DNA from: Paracidovorax konjaci
GTDB lineage: Bacteria; Pseudomonadota; Gammaproteobacteria; Burkholderiales; Burkholderiaceae_C
Length of the DNA stretch: 64,000 bases
Assembly (NCBI RefSeq): GCF_900112675.1
Contig: NZ_FOMQ01000013.1
Location: 62,001 to 126,000 of the forward strand
Reading direction: 5' to 3'
The notes under the pieces were generated by a model. That model searched no databases and had not been told where the DNA came from. It saw nothing but the letters and a program-made list of their open reading frames with translations. Position numbers and translations under genes: made by a program. Positions 43,901-51,000 of the stretch are shown one piece after another (positions within the stretch are counted from its first letter, which is position 1; each line of letters opens with the position of its first letter).

Positions 43901-44806
43901 TCAGGGCCCGGACTGCGCCTGCCCGAACACGTTGAGCGGAATGCGCAGGTAGGCGATGCCGTTGGCATCGGGCTGCGGCAGGCGCCCGCCGCGCACGTTC
44001 ACCTGGATCGAGGGCAGCAGCAGCACGGGCGCTTCGAGCGTGGCGTCGCGCGCGCGGCGCAGTGCCACGAACTGCGCCTCGGTGGCCCCGTCGCCCACGT
44101 GCACGTTGCCCTGGCGCTGGGCATCGACGGTGGTTTCCCAGCGCGGAGCGCGGCCGCCCGGCGGGTAGTCGTGGCAGACGAACATGCGCGTGTCGCCCGG
44201 CAGCGCCAGCAGCCGCTGGACGGAGCGGTACAGCGTGGCCGCGTCCCCGCCGGGGAAATCCGCGCGCGCCGTGCCCACGTCGGGCAGGAACAGTGTGTCG
44301 CCGCAGAACACCGCGCCATCGATGAGGTAGGCCATGTCGGCCGGCGTGTGGCCCGGCACGCCGATCGCCCGCGCCTCGGTGGCGCCGATGCGGAAGGTGT
44401 CGCCGTCGGCGAACAGATGGTCGAAATCGCTGCTGTCCGCGGCCGCCTCCGCCTGCACCCCGAAGACCGGGCCGAAGACCGCCTGCACCGCACGGATGCG
44501 CTCACCGATCGCCACCCGCCCGCCCGCGGCGGCCTGCAGGGCGCGGGCACCCGAGAGGTGGTCCGCATGGGCGTGCGTCTCCAGGATCCATTGCACCGTC
44601 AGCCCCTCGCGGCGCACGCATGCCAGGATCCGGTCCACCGAGACCGTGTGCGTGCGCGCGGCCTTGGGGTCGTAGTCCAGCACCGGATCGATCACGGCGG
44701 CATCGCGCGTGGCGTGGTCCCACACCAGATAGGACACGGTGCCCGTATCGGCATCGAAGAAAGGCTGCACGGTGGCGGAGCGAAGCGGGGTGGCGGGCAG
44801 GTCCAT
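43901..44806 (-). CDS. MBL-fold hydrolase, persulfide dioxygenase/Blh-like
   Basis: 301 residues. Metal motif THAHADHLSG (HxHxDH, about residues 77-84), then PGHTPADMAY and CGDTLFLPDVGTAR with the ligand histidine and aspartate, and VCHDYPPGGR. This set matches ETHE1/Blh-type sulfur dioxygenases, which oxidise glutathione persulfide or polysulfide to sulfite. Divergent from a BigR/SqrR-type persulfide sensor and two YeeE/YedE genes, so it belongs to a sulfide-detoxification locus. Length (about 300) fits the Blh branch. Confidence 0.88.
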   Translation of the reverse strand: MDLPATPLRSATVQPFFDADTGTVSYLVWDHATRDAAVIDPVLDYDPKAARTHTVSVDRILACVRREGLTVQWILETHAHADHLSGARALQAAAGGRVAIGERIRAVQAVFGPVFGVQAEAAADSSDFDHLFADGDTFRIGATEARAIGVPGHTPADMAYLIDGAVFCGDTLFLPDVGTARADFPGGDAATLYRSVQRLLALPGDTRMFVCHDYPPGGRAPRWETTVDAQRQGNVHVGDGATEAQFVALRRARDATLEAPVLLLPSIQVNVRGGRLPQPDANGIAYLRIPLNVFGQAQSGP

Positions 44807-44869
44807 GGCGAATCCGGGGGCAGAGTGGGTGGGCTTCGGTACATTATGTGTTTTGATATATTGAAGTCA

Positions 44870-45208
44870 ATGAAGCCCCGCGCCGCCGCCCCGATCCCGC
44901 CGCCCGACCTCGATCCTCAGGCGCTGCGCGCGGCCGCGGCGCAGGCGGTGGCCGCGCTCAAGGCCCTGGCCCACGAAGACCGGTTGCTGCTGCTGTGCCA
45001 GCTCTCGCAGGGGGAGATGTGCGTGAGCGACCTGGAGGCGCGGCTGGACATCCGCCAGCCCACGCTGTCGCAGCAGCTCGGCGTGCTGCGCCGCCAGGGC
45101 GTGGTGGCCACGCGGCGCGAAGGCAAGAACATCCATTACCGCGTGGCCGACCCCGCGCTGCTTGAACTGCTGGCGGTGCTCTACCGCCTCTACTGCCCCG
45201 AGGAGTGA
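44870..45208 (+). CDS. bigR: ArsR-family persulfide-sensing repressor, BigR/SqrR-like
   Basis: 112 residues from ATG 44870. ArsR winged helix (LKALAHEDRLLLLCQLSQGE then RQPTLSQQLGVLRRQGVV). Cysteines lie at residues 43, 51 and 109; C43 and C109 are 66 residues apart, the same spacing as the BigR and SqrR cysteines that form a tetrasulfide link on exposure to persulfide. It likely represses the divergent dioxygenase gene and its own transporter operon until sulfide stress. The AT-rich gap 44840-44870 is the likely operator/promoter. Confidence 0.88.
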   Translation: MKPRAAAPIPPPDLDPQALRAAAAQAVAALKALAHEDRLLLLCQLSQGEMCVSDLEARLDIRQPTLSQQLGVLRRQGVVATRREGKNIHYRVADPALLELLAVLYRLYCPEE

Positions 45209-45212
45209 TTCC

Positions 45213-45656
45213 ATGGCATCCATCGACTGGCCTTCCTTCGCCCCGGGCGCAGCCCTTGCGGGCGGGGTGCTGATCGGCGCCGCCGCCGGCGCCTTCGTGC
45301 TGCTGTCGGGCCGCATCGCCGGCATCAGCGGCGTGCTGGGCGGCCTGCTGCGGCCCGTGCGCGGCGACGTGGCCTGGCGCGTGGCCTTCGCCGCGGGCCT
45401 GCTCGCTTCGCCCTGGCTCTATGCGCTCTTCGCACCGCTGCCGCAGCCGCGCATCGGCGTGGGCACGGGGGCGCTGGTGGCCGCGGGCCTGCTCGTGGGG
45501 CTGGGCACGCGCTACGGCGCGGGCTGCACCAGCGGCCACGGGGTGTGCGGGCTCTCGCGGCTGTCCGGCCGCTCGCTCGCGGCCACGCTGGCCTTCATGG
45601 GCACCGGCATGGCCACGGTGTACCTGCTGCGGCACGCCGCGGCAGGCTTTTTGTGA
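45213..45656 (+). CDS. YeeE/YedE-family membrane protein, half 1
   Basis: 147 residues from ATG 45213, 4 nt after the regulator stop. Four membrane helices. The signature GCTSGHGVCGLSRLSGRS holds two conserved cysteines, matching the sulfur-handling cysteines of TsuA-type thiosulfate importers (DUF395). It pairs with the next gene; together they make the two-part YeeE/YedE transporter found with bigR and blh. It probably moves a reduced sulfur compound across the inner membrane. Confidence 0.9.
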   Translation: MASIDWPSFAPGAALAGGVLIGAAAGAFVLLSGRIAGISGVLGGLLRPVRGDVAWRVAFAAGLLASPWLYALFAPLPQPRIGVGTGALVAAGLLVGLGTRYGAGCTSGHGVCGLSRLSGRSLAATLAFMGTGMATVYLLRHAAAGFL

Positions 45657-45669
45657 AAAGGAGCCGGTG

Positions 45670-46095
45670 ATGGCGAATGTGCTGGTGGCCCTGGGCGCGG
45701 GCCTGCTTTTCGGCGTGGGGCTGATCGTCTCGGGCATGGCCGATCCGGCCCGGGTGCTCGGTTTCCTGGACGTGGCGGGGCGGTGGAACCCGTCGCTGGC
45801 CCTGGTGATGGCCGGCGCCGTCGCCGTGGGCCTGGTGGCGTTCACCGTGGCGCGGCGCCGGGGCCGCACGCTGGCCGGAGGGCCGCTGCACTGGCCCGCG
45901 GCGCGCGGCCTGGATGCGCGCCTGCTCGGCGGCAGCGTGCTGTTCGGCATCGGCTGGGGCATCGCGGGCTTCTGCCCCGGCCCGGCCCTGGTGGGCCTGG
46001 GAATGGGCCTGCGCGAAGCCGCCGTGTTCGTGGCCGCCATGCTGGCCGGCATGGCCGTGTTCGAGCTGCTGGAGCGCCTGCGGGCGCGCCGCTGA
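45670..46095 (+). CDS. YeeE/YedE-family membrane protein, half 2 (DUF6691-like)
   Basis: 141 residues from ATG 45670 with GGAG 9 nt before the ATG, 13 nt after half 1. Four membrane helices; conserved SGMADPARVLGFLDVAGRWN, and GIGWGIAGFCPGPALVGLG with a cysteine in the pore-like motif. It completes the sulfur transporter encoded by the previous gene. The operon bigR - yeeE - yedE is typical of proteobacterial sulfide-response loci. Confidence 0.9.
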   Translation: MANVLVALGAGLLFGVGLIVSGMADPARVLGFLDVAGRWNPSLALVMAGAVAVGLVAFTVARRRGRTLAGGPLHWPAARGLDARLLGGSVLFGIGWGIAGFCPGPALVGLGMGLREAAVFVAAMLAGMAVFELLERLRARR

Positions 46096-46117
46096 GGCCC
46101 GCGCGGGAAGCCGGCGC

Positions 46118-47107
46118 TCAGGGCCGCCGCCGCACGAACCGCTGCTCCATCACTTCCCGGCCCCACTGGCTGCCGGGGCGCTCCTCCACGCAGGCGAAGC
46201 CGTGGGCTTCGTAGAGGCGCCGCGCGGCCTGCAGGCCGCTGAAGGTCCACAGATGCGTCTCGGAGAAGGTGCTTTGCGCGTCCACGAAGGCCAGGGCGGA
46301 GGCCAGCAGCCGCCGGCCCACGCCGCCGCCGCGTACCCCGTCGTCCACGATGAACCAGCGCAGGTGCGCGACGCCCGGTGCCAGGTCTTCGCCGTCGATG
46401 GCCACCGAGCCCACGGTGCGCCCGCCCACCTCGGCCGTCCAGAGGCCGTTGGGCGCCGGCAGGGCGGGGGAGCGCGGCGCCAGCCGGCCACAGAACTCCG
46501 CCAGCCCGCCCGCCACCACGGATTCGAAACGCTGCCCGAACCCGGCCTCCCGTGCGTAGTAGAGCGCGTGCATCTCCGTGATGCGGGCGATCAGCCCGGG
46601 CCGGTAGCCGCAGCGCACTTCCACGGGTGGCGGGGCCGCCGCCACGGGCGCTTCCGGCCCGGGAGGCGCCAGCGCCGCCGCATACAGGCGCACGCCCTCC
46701 AGCACGGCGCGGTCCTGCCCGGGCGCCAGCCGTGCCATCGCGGCCGCCACCTGCTCCCGCGCGAACGCGTGGATGGCCTCGACCCGTTGCCGTCCCAGCG
46801 CACTCAGCGCCAGCCGTTTGACGCGCGCGTCCTGCGCGCCGGCCGATTCCTCCACCTCGCCCGATGCCACCAGTTTGCGCAGCATGCGGCTCACGCTCGA
46901 CTTTTCCAGGCGCAGCCGCTCGCCCAGTTCGCGTGCGGTCAGCGCGCCCCGGCCCCGCTCGATCTCGATCAGCGCGTGCACTGCCGATGGGGACAGGTCG
47001 GTGCCGGCGAAATCCGTACCGGTGAAGCCGAGGGCACGCACCAGGGCGCGTGATGCGGTGCGCAGGTCTTCCACCAGGGCGGGGTGTACGGGTGTGGGTG
47101 TCGGCAT
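46118..47107 (-). CDS. MarR regulator - GNAT acetyltransferase fusion
   Basis: 329 residues from ATG 47107. N-terminal MarR winged helix (about 30-150: LSPSAVHALIEIERGRGALT then EKSSVSRMLRKLVASGEVEE) fused to a C-terminal GNAT domain (about 170-329) with its acetyl-CoA loop in VRGGGVGRRLLASALAFV. Such bifunctional proteins are fairly common; the acetyltransferase may modify the inducer. A perfect palindrome lies 18 nt upstream of the ATG, suggesting autorepression. The encoded substrate is unknown. Confidence 0.9.
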   Translation of the reverse strand: MPTPTPVHPALVEDLRTASRALVRALGFTGTDFAGTDLSPSAVHALIEIERGRGALTARELGERLRLEKSSVSRMLRKLVASGEVEESAGAQDARVKRLALSALGRQRVEAIHAFAREQVAAAMARLAPGQDRAVLEGVRLYAAALAPPGPEAPVAAAPPPVEVRCGYRPGLIARITEMHALYYAREAGFGQRFESVVAGGLAEFCGRLAPRSPALPAPNGLWTAEVGGRTVGSVAIDGEDLAPGVAHLRWFIVDDGVRGGGVGRRLLASALAFVDAQSTFSETHLWTFSGLQAARRLYEAHGFACVEERPGSQWGREVMEQRFVRRRP

Positions 47108-47124
47108 GGCAGGCCTCGCAAATT

Positions 47125-47143
47125 TGGTTGTATCGTACAACCA
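47125..47143. promoter_or_regulatory. MarR operator palindrome
   Basis: TGGTTGTA-tcg-TACAACCA, a perfect 8-bp inverted repeat with a 3-nt centre, 18 nt before the MarR-GNAT start codon. Its TTGTA/TACAA half-sites resemble MarR-family operators, and it probably overlaps the promoter. Confidence 0.75.
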
Positions 47144-47174
47144 GTCGGCGGCGACCGGCCCTGCGGTCCATGGC

Positions 47175-47213
47175 AAAAAGCCCCGCAGCCGGGCGGGGCC
47201 TGCGGGGCTTTTT
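47175..47213. terminator. Strong bidirectional hairpin terminator
   Basis: AAAAAGCCCCGCA (47175-47187) pairs with TGCGGGGCTTTTT (47201-47213), with a T-run on both strands. No gene is seen just left of it on the plus strand, so it may stop transcripts leaving the island on the minus strand, or belong to a sequence displaced by the island. Confidence 0.8.
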
Positions 47214-47537
47214 CTTTTCTTGCGGCGCTCCCCCTGCCGGGGGATCTGCCTCAGAACGGTTATGCCGACTAAAAACTGTTGGTAGCGGCTTCCGTGTGAG
47301 TGAGTGAATGGACTTTTTGGGAGTGCGGCAATCTAAGTTGTGGGTGGCTTCCGCAAATACGGTTCGAAACCGGCCTGAACGTCAACTGTAGCCCTGATTT
47401 GTGGGTAAGGCGCGGCAAGGTACTCCGATGCGATACCTCGACCCTGCCAGTCAGGCGGGGCTGAGCAAGCGTTTCTTCAACCCGAACATCGTCACCGTTT
47501 TCGACACGACCCGCACTACGCGAAGAAGCCCTGACGG
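47214..47537. other. Gene-free left junction of the island
   Basis: 324 bases without a convincing reading frame. GC is lower than the chromosome on its left. It holds a GTGGGTAAG motif (47398-47410) shared with the other end of the island. No tRNA gene, promoter of known type or CRISPR repeat was seen. Confidence 0.6.
47398..47410 (+). repeat. Island end repeat, far-left copy
   Basis: tttgtgggtaagg, which resembles tttgtgtgggtaaag at 58895-58911 at the right end of the island. A candidate recombination core (attL-like). Confidence 0.4.
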
Positions 47538-48608
47538 TCAGGGGGCGACGTTAGGCTGGGGCGGCTCGGCACCCGGTTCTGCGGCAATCACCTCGACTGC
47601 CTCGAGCCCGTCCAGGAAGGTCCGCAACCTCGTGTAAAGCGCAGAGCTTTTCTCAATGTAATGTACGTAGTAGAGCAAGGCCTGGACGGCAATGGCTTGC
47701 TTCAACGAGTCCCACAATCGCACGCGCTCGATGAGGTCGCCGATAGACACTGGCTCGAGCTGCAGTTCTCGCAGCGCCTCCCGTGCGCCCTCTTCGAAGT
47801 CCAGCGCAACGACCAAGCCCAATGCGCCTTGGTCGTTTACCTGGCTTGAGAACTGCGCAAAGCCAGGGACATCGGCAAGTTCGAGCGTGTACTGCTTCAC
47901 CTCCGCTGACAGCACAAGCAATTCGCCATCTCGCGCGTCGATGTCGCCGATGCGCCCGACCCGCTTCGAGCCTGTGCGCACCTTAGCAACATCCACCTGC
48001 AGGTGCGATGCGTCGGCGCGCAGGTAGCCGAACACCGTCCCTTGGTAGGCCGCGCCAGTCAACTCGCCTTTGTGCTTCGTCAGGTCGAAGTTCTGCAAGA
48101 ACAGCAGGAACGCTGGCGGTGCCCGCTTGACGAGCGCCGAATCGACCTTGTGCTCCGGGAGTTTTGCGATGACGTAGGCCTTGGCATCTTCCTTGAGCTG
48201 AGTGAGTGTCGGTTCGTCGAAAGCAAGCAGCGCTTCGAGCCAGTGCGGGTAGTCTTTCCAGGCCTGCGTAGAGTGCGGGGCCGAGCTCGGGTAGTCGTAC
48301 CTCTTCTGAGCATGAAACCAGGCTTGGATTCGGTTGTACGCCCTGCGGATGCTGAGCTGTGCCCCTACCCCGGTCGGACGGTCCTTGTCCCGCAAAACTG
48401 TGAGCGTGTTGACACCGCTTCCGCCACGTCCTGTCAGAACGAGCGGATGCTGCGCGTAGAAGTCAGCAAGGCTCGCGAACTTCCCACCGACGGCATCGAG
48501 CTCGAGGAAGAAGTCGATGAACGCGACGAGCAGACCGGGCAAGAACTTCCGGCGTTGCCCCTTCTCGAAGTTCGCGTCAATCTCCGCGAGGATGTCTGCG
48601 GGTGTCAC
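47538..48608 (-). CDS. Putative type II restriction endonuclease
   Basis: 356 residues from a GTG that overlaps the methyltransferase stop (GTGA). No strong match is recalled, but size and position directly after a DNA methyltransferase indicate its restriction partner. The C-terminal half has a DARDGELLVLSAEVKQYTLE segment that resembles the (D/E)xK part of a PD-(D/E)xK nuclease core (E-x-K in AEVKQY preceded by an aspartate about 10 residues before). The N-terminal half (AFIDFFLELDAVGGKFASLA) is helical. The recognition sequence is unknown. Similar in length to SacI-type enzymes, but identity is not claimed. Confidence 0.7.
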   Translation of the reverse strand: MTPADILAEIDANFEKGQRRKFLPGLLVAFIDFFLELDAVGGKFASLADFYAQHPLVLTGRGGSGVNTLTVLRDKDRPTGVGAQLSIRRAYNRIQAWFHAQKRYDYPSSAPHSTQAWKDYPHWLEALLAFDEPTLTQLKEDAKAYVIAKLPEHKVDSALVKRAPPAFLLFLQNFDLTKHKGELTGAAYQGTVFGYLRADASHLQVDVAKVRTGSKRVGRIGDIDARDGELLVLSAEVKQYTLELADVPGFAQFSSQVNDQGALGLVVALDFEEGAREALRELQLEPVSIGDLIERVRLWDSLKQAIAVQALLYYVHYIEKSSALYTRLRTFLDGLEAVEVIAAEPGAEPPQPNVAP

Positions 48609-49555
48609 GTGGCGGATGCCTTCAGCGCAGCCAAGCCGGGAATAGCCCTGGTGGCCATGTCGAAGTAGAGGGGGTCCCGCTCAGTGCCGATGGCTTGGAT
48701 GCCATGGTGAGCAGCGGCGGCGAGCGTCGAGCCGCTCCCGGTAAATGGGTCATACACAATGCCCTTGCCCAGCGGAAGCACACCGCGCACGATATAGCGC
48801 ATGAGCTTCTGAGGCTTGATGCTCGGGTGCGGAGCAAGGTCGCGCTCCTGAGCCCGGGCCGGCGCGCACTCGAATACGTCACGGAATGGCTCGTCTTCGC
48901 TGATGCGGCGAAAGCCTCCTGTGCCCCATCGGCGCAAGTTCTCGGCGACGGTGCTCTCGGAGATGGGCTTGCGGAACAGCCCCCACGGCTCCCAACTCGA
49001 GCGCGGCATCACGGACACGTCGCTGAACTCTTCCTCGGCGTTCTTCGGTCGGTCGCCACCACGCAAGGTCTTCACGATGCGAATGAGCGAGCCTCGCTTC
49101 TCAAAGCCGGAGGTCTCGCATGCAGCGAATACCGTCGTTGACAGGAGCGGGTTTGCAGCAATGACCAGGTGGCCACCTGGCACCAGGACGCGTTGAGCTT
49201 GGAACGCGAACGCTTTGAAAAACGTATTCAGCCTCTCACGCTCCTTGGCCGTGAGAACCGTGAAGCGAGGGAGCGGACTGCGCTGGGAGCCATCGAACGA
49301 CGGAGGAATGCGCCACACACCACCTTGGCCGTTGCGCATCTTCTCGAGGTCGCGGTCCTCGTATTCGACGAGCGCATAGGGCGGGTCCGTGACGATTGCG
49401 TGGATGCTGTTTTCGTCACGCTGCGCCATCCAATGGAGAGCATCGGCGAGGATGACCTCAATACCCTTCGCGGGTTTCACCGACACGAAGGTCTCAGCTG
49501 AGCTTGTAGCCACCGCCGTGGTCGAACGTACGGACTTGTTCGCGGTTTTTGCCAC
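48605..49555 (-). CDS. DNA methyltransferase (N6-adenine or N4-cytosine, beta class)
   Basis: 316 residues from a GTG with AAAGGAG 5 nt upstream. Catalytic motif IV TDPPYALVEYED comes first (about residue 57-68), and the AdoMet motif I DPFTGSGSTLAAAAHHG comes late (about 280), which is the beta-class order. The end-region GTERDPLYFDMA is also typical. It methylates the host sites recognised by the partner endonuclease encoded immediately after it. The D-P-P-Y tetrad fits amino-methyltransferases; base specificity is unresolved. Confidence 0.9.
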   Translation of the reverse strand: MAKTANKSVRSTTAVATSSAETFVSVKPAKGIEVILADALHWMAQRDENSIHAIVTDPPYALVEYEDRDLEKMRNGQGGVWRIPPSFDGSQRSPLPRFTVLTAKERERLNTFFKAFAFQAQRVLVPGGHLVIAANPLLSTTVFAACETSGFEKRGSLIRIVKTLRGGDRPKNAEEEFSDVSVMPRSSWEPWGLFRKPISESTVAENLRRWGTGGFRRISEDEPFRDVFECAPARAQERDLAPHPSIKPQKLMRYIVRGVLPLGKGIVYDPFTGSGSTLAAAAHHGIQAIGTERDPLYFDMATRAIPGLAALKASAT

Positions 49556-49656
49556 ATCACTCCTTTAGTATTTTGGTTGCCCTTGATTTTAGGTTAACTG
49601 GCGTTTCATACAGCCGTGCGCCCCTCGTTGACCTCAAAAAACACCGTTTGTTGAAG

Positions 49657-49670
49657 GTGGGTAAGAAAAA
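49657..49670 (+). repeat. Internal island repeat
   Basis: gtgggtaagaaaaa, nearly identical to gtgggtaaagaaaaa at 58902-58916. It lies directly at the stop of the HAD gene, between the trio operon and the restriction-modification cassette, and may mark the original left end of the element before the cassette joined. Confidence 0.5.
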
Positions 49671-49671
49671 T

Positions 49672-50196
49672 TTAGCGGGTGAGGGCCCTCAGCAGACGCG
49701 GCACATGCACCTGAGAGAGGCCCACATCCACCTCGCAGAAAACGACCCGCCCCGACCTGTCATGCCGTGAGCGCCGAAGCCCGGTGCCACTGAGCGGGTC
49801 GTCCACGATTGCGTACCTCCCGGTCCTGGCATAGCGCCGCAACCAGGTGTCGATGGCTTCCGCCCGCGTCTGGCCTCGCAACTGCGGTGCCTCGCCGTCC
49901 GGGTGCAGCGCGTGAGCCAGAGACTCAAGCCCAGTCAGCTCGAAGAGCTGACGTGCCGCGGCGAGGTCAAGGAAGCTCAACCACGAGGTCGTGAGGACCA
50001 CCTGGGGCCTTGCCTCCCGCAATACCTGCTGGAGGGCATCAACGGCTGGTGCGCTCCAGAGACGCTGGTACAGGTCTGGTGGCCGGGGACTGAGTTGCAG
50101 ATGCCGACCGCCGTAGGGCTTGTTCAGGCAGAGGGTGTCGTCTAGGTCGAGGAGCAGCAATGGGCTGTCACCCATGGTGGTCGGTGCAAGGTCCAT
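49672..50196 (-). CDS. HAD-superfamily protein of the island
   Basis: 174 residues; the ATG overlaps the previous stop (TGATG), so translation is coupled. HAD motif I LLLLDLDDTLCLN carries the nucleophile and acid-base aspartates; VVLTTSWLSFLDL is motif II (Thr/Ser); a lysine-type motif III is not obvious; motif IV is IVDDPLSG (DD). It is a phosphatase-like protein of the small-cap type, resembling HAD domains seen in nucleic-acid repair operons. It is linked with a phosphoesterase and a helicase, suggesting end-processing or repair of DNA/RNA. Substrate not known. Confidence 0.72.
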   Translation of the reverse strand: MDLAPTTMGDSPLLLLDLDDTLCLNKPYGGRHLQLSPRPPDLYQRLWSAPAVDALQQVLREARPQVVLTTSWLSFLDLAAARQLFELTGLESLAHALHPDGEAPQLRGQTRAEAIDTWLRRYARTGRYAIVDDPLSGTGLRRSRHDRSGRVVFCEVDVGLSQVHVPRLLRALTR

Positions 50197-50978
50197 CAGC
50201 CCGCAACGTCCAGCAGCAAGTCCGAACGGTAGCCATTGGACTTCTGCGCGAAGGAATAGGGGTAGCGGTGGTCAGCGGGCGTTCCCACGGGGTTGCAGAC
50301 CACGCGGCAGTTCTCGATGCGATAGTCGCACGCCACATGCACATCGCCGTGGAGCCAGTAATCGACCTGCGGCATCAGGCTGGTCAGCCTGGTCGTGTTG
50401 ACCGCTTCAAACGGGTTGTGCGCGCCTTGCCCAGGAATCGACTTGGGGTGAGGTGCGTGGTGCGACACAACCACGGTGGGGCCGTCGAAGGGCTCTGCGA
50501 GCTGCACGGTCAGCCAATCTACCGCTGCCTGATGGCGGGCCCACAAGGCTTCGTACGTCAAGGGCCCACCGTTATGCAACACCCGGCGGTAGCGCTCCAT
50601 AGCGGCGGTAAAGCCGTGGCTGGGTTCGCGCAAAGCCTCAGGGGTCCCGAAGTTCGGCCACAGCGTCGTGCCCAGAAAACGAATGCCATTGATGACCGCG
50701 GCGCTGTTCTGCAGCACATGGACCGGGACCCGCAATGCATCGAAGCGCATCAGGAGCGCAGCCATGTCCGGCTCCAGCCCGGAGTACTCAAGGACGCCGG
50801 GCACGTACACCACGGGCACGTCGAGCTCGCGTGCGAAGTCCATCCCTTGCAAGCCGACATCGACGTCGCCGGCCAGCACGAGAAGGTCGGCCTGAGGCAG
50901 AACGGAGAAAGGCGCCTGCATGCCTTCCCGCGCATACTGGTCGAGATGGAGGTCTGAGGCCAATTGAATCTTCGTCAT
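50196..50978 (-). CDS. Metallophosphoesterase-like protein with altered GNHE motif
   Basis: 260 residues. Motifs LASDLHLDQ (DxH) and VLAGDVDVG (GD) are intact, and so are VVVSHHAPHP and WLHGDVHVACDY. The third motif, normally GNH(E/D), reads PGVLEYSG, so the metal-bridging asparagine and catalytic histidine are replaced by Val-Leu. Activity may be lost, altered, or the residue supplied elsewhere. Overlaps the HAD gene and follows the helicase gene by 22 nt. It may act on DNA ends as an exonuclease or phosphatase subunit of the element. Confidence 0.75.
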   Translation of the reverse strand: MTKIQLASDLHLDQYAREGMQAPFSVLPQADLLVLAGDVDVGLQGMDFARELDVPVVYVPGVLEYSGLEPDMAALLMRFDALRVPVHVLQNSAAVINGIRFLGTTLWPNFGTPEALREPSHGFTAAMERYRRVLHNGGPLTYEALWARHQAAVDWLTVQLAEPFDGPTVVVSHHAPHPKSIPGQGAHNPFEAVNTTRLTSLMPQVDYWLHGDVHVACDYRIENCRVVCNPVGTPADHRYPYSFAQKSNGYRSDLLLDVAG

Positions 50979-51000
50979 AGGGGCTGCAGGTCCTGGGTCT

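Noticed and set aside
47214..47537. A tRNA or small RNA gene at the island's left junction
   Set aside because: No cloverleaf, no CCA-like 3' end and no matching promoter could be seen; the island seems to sit by the ssb terminator rather than in a tRNA gene.
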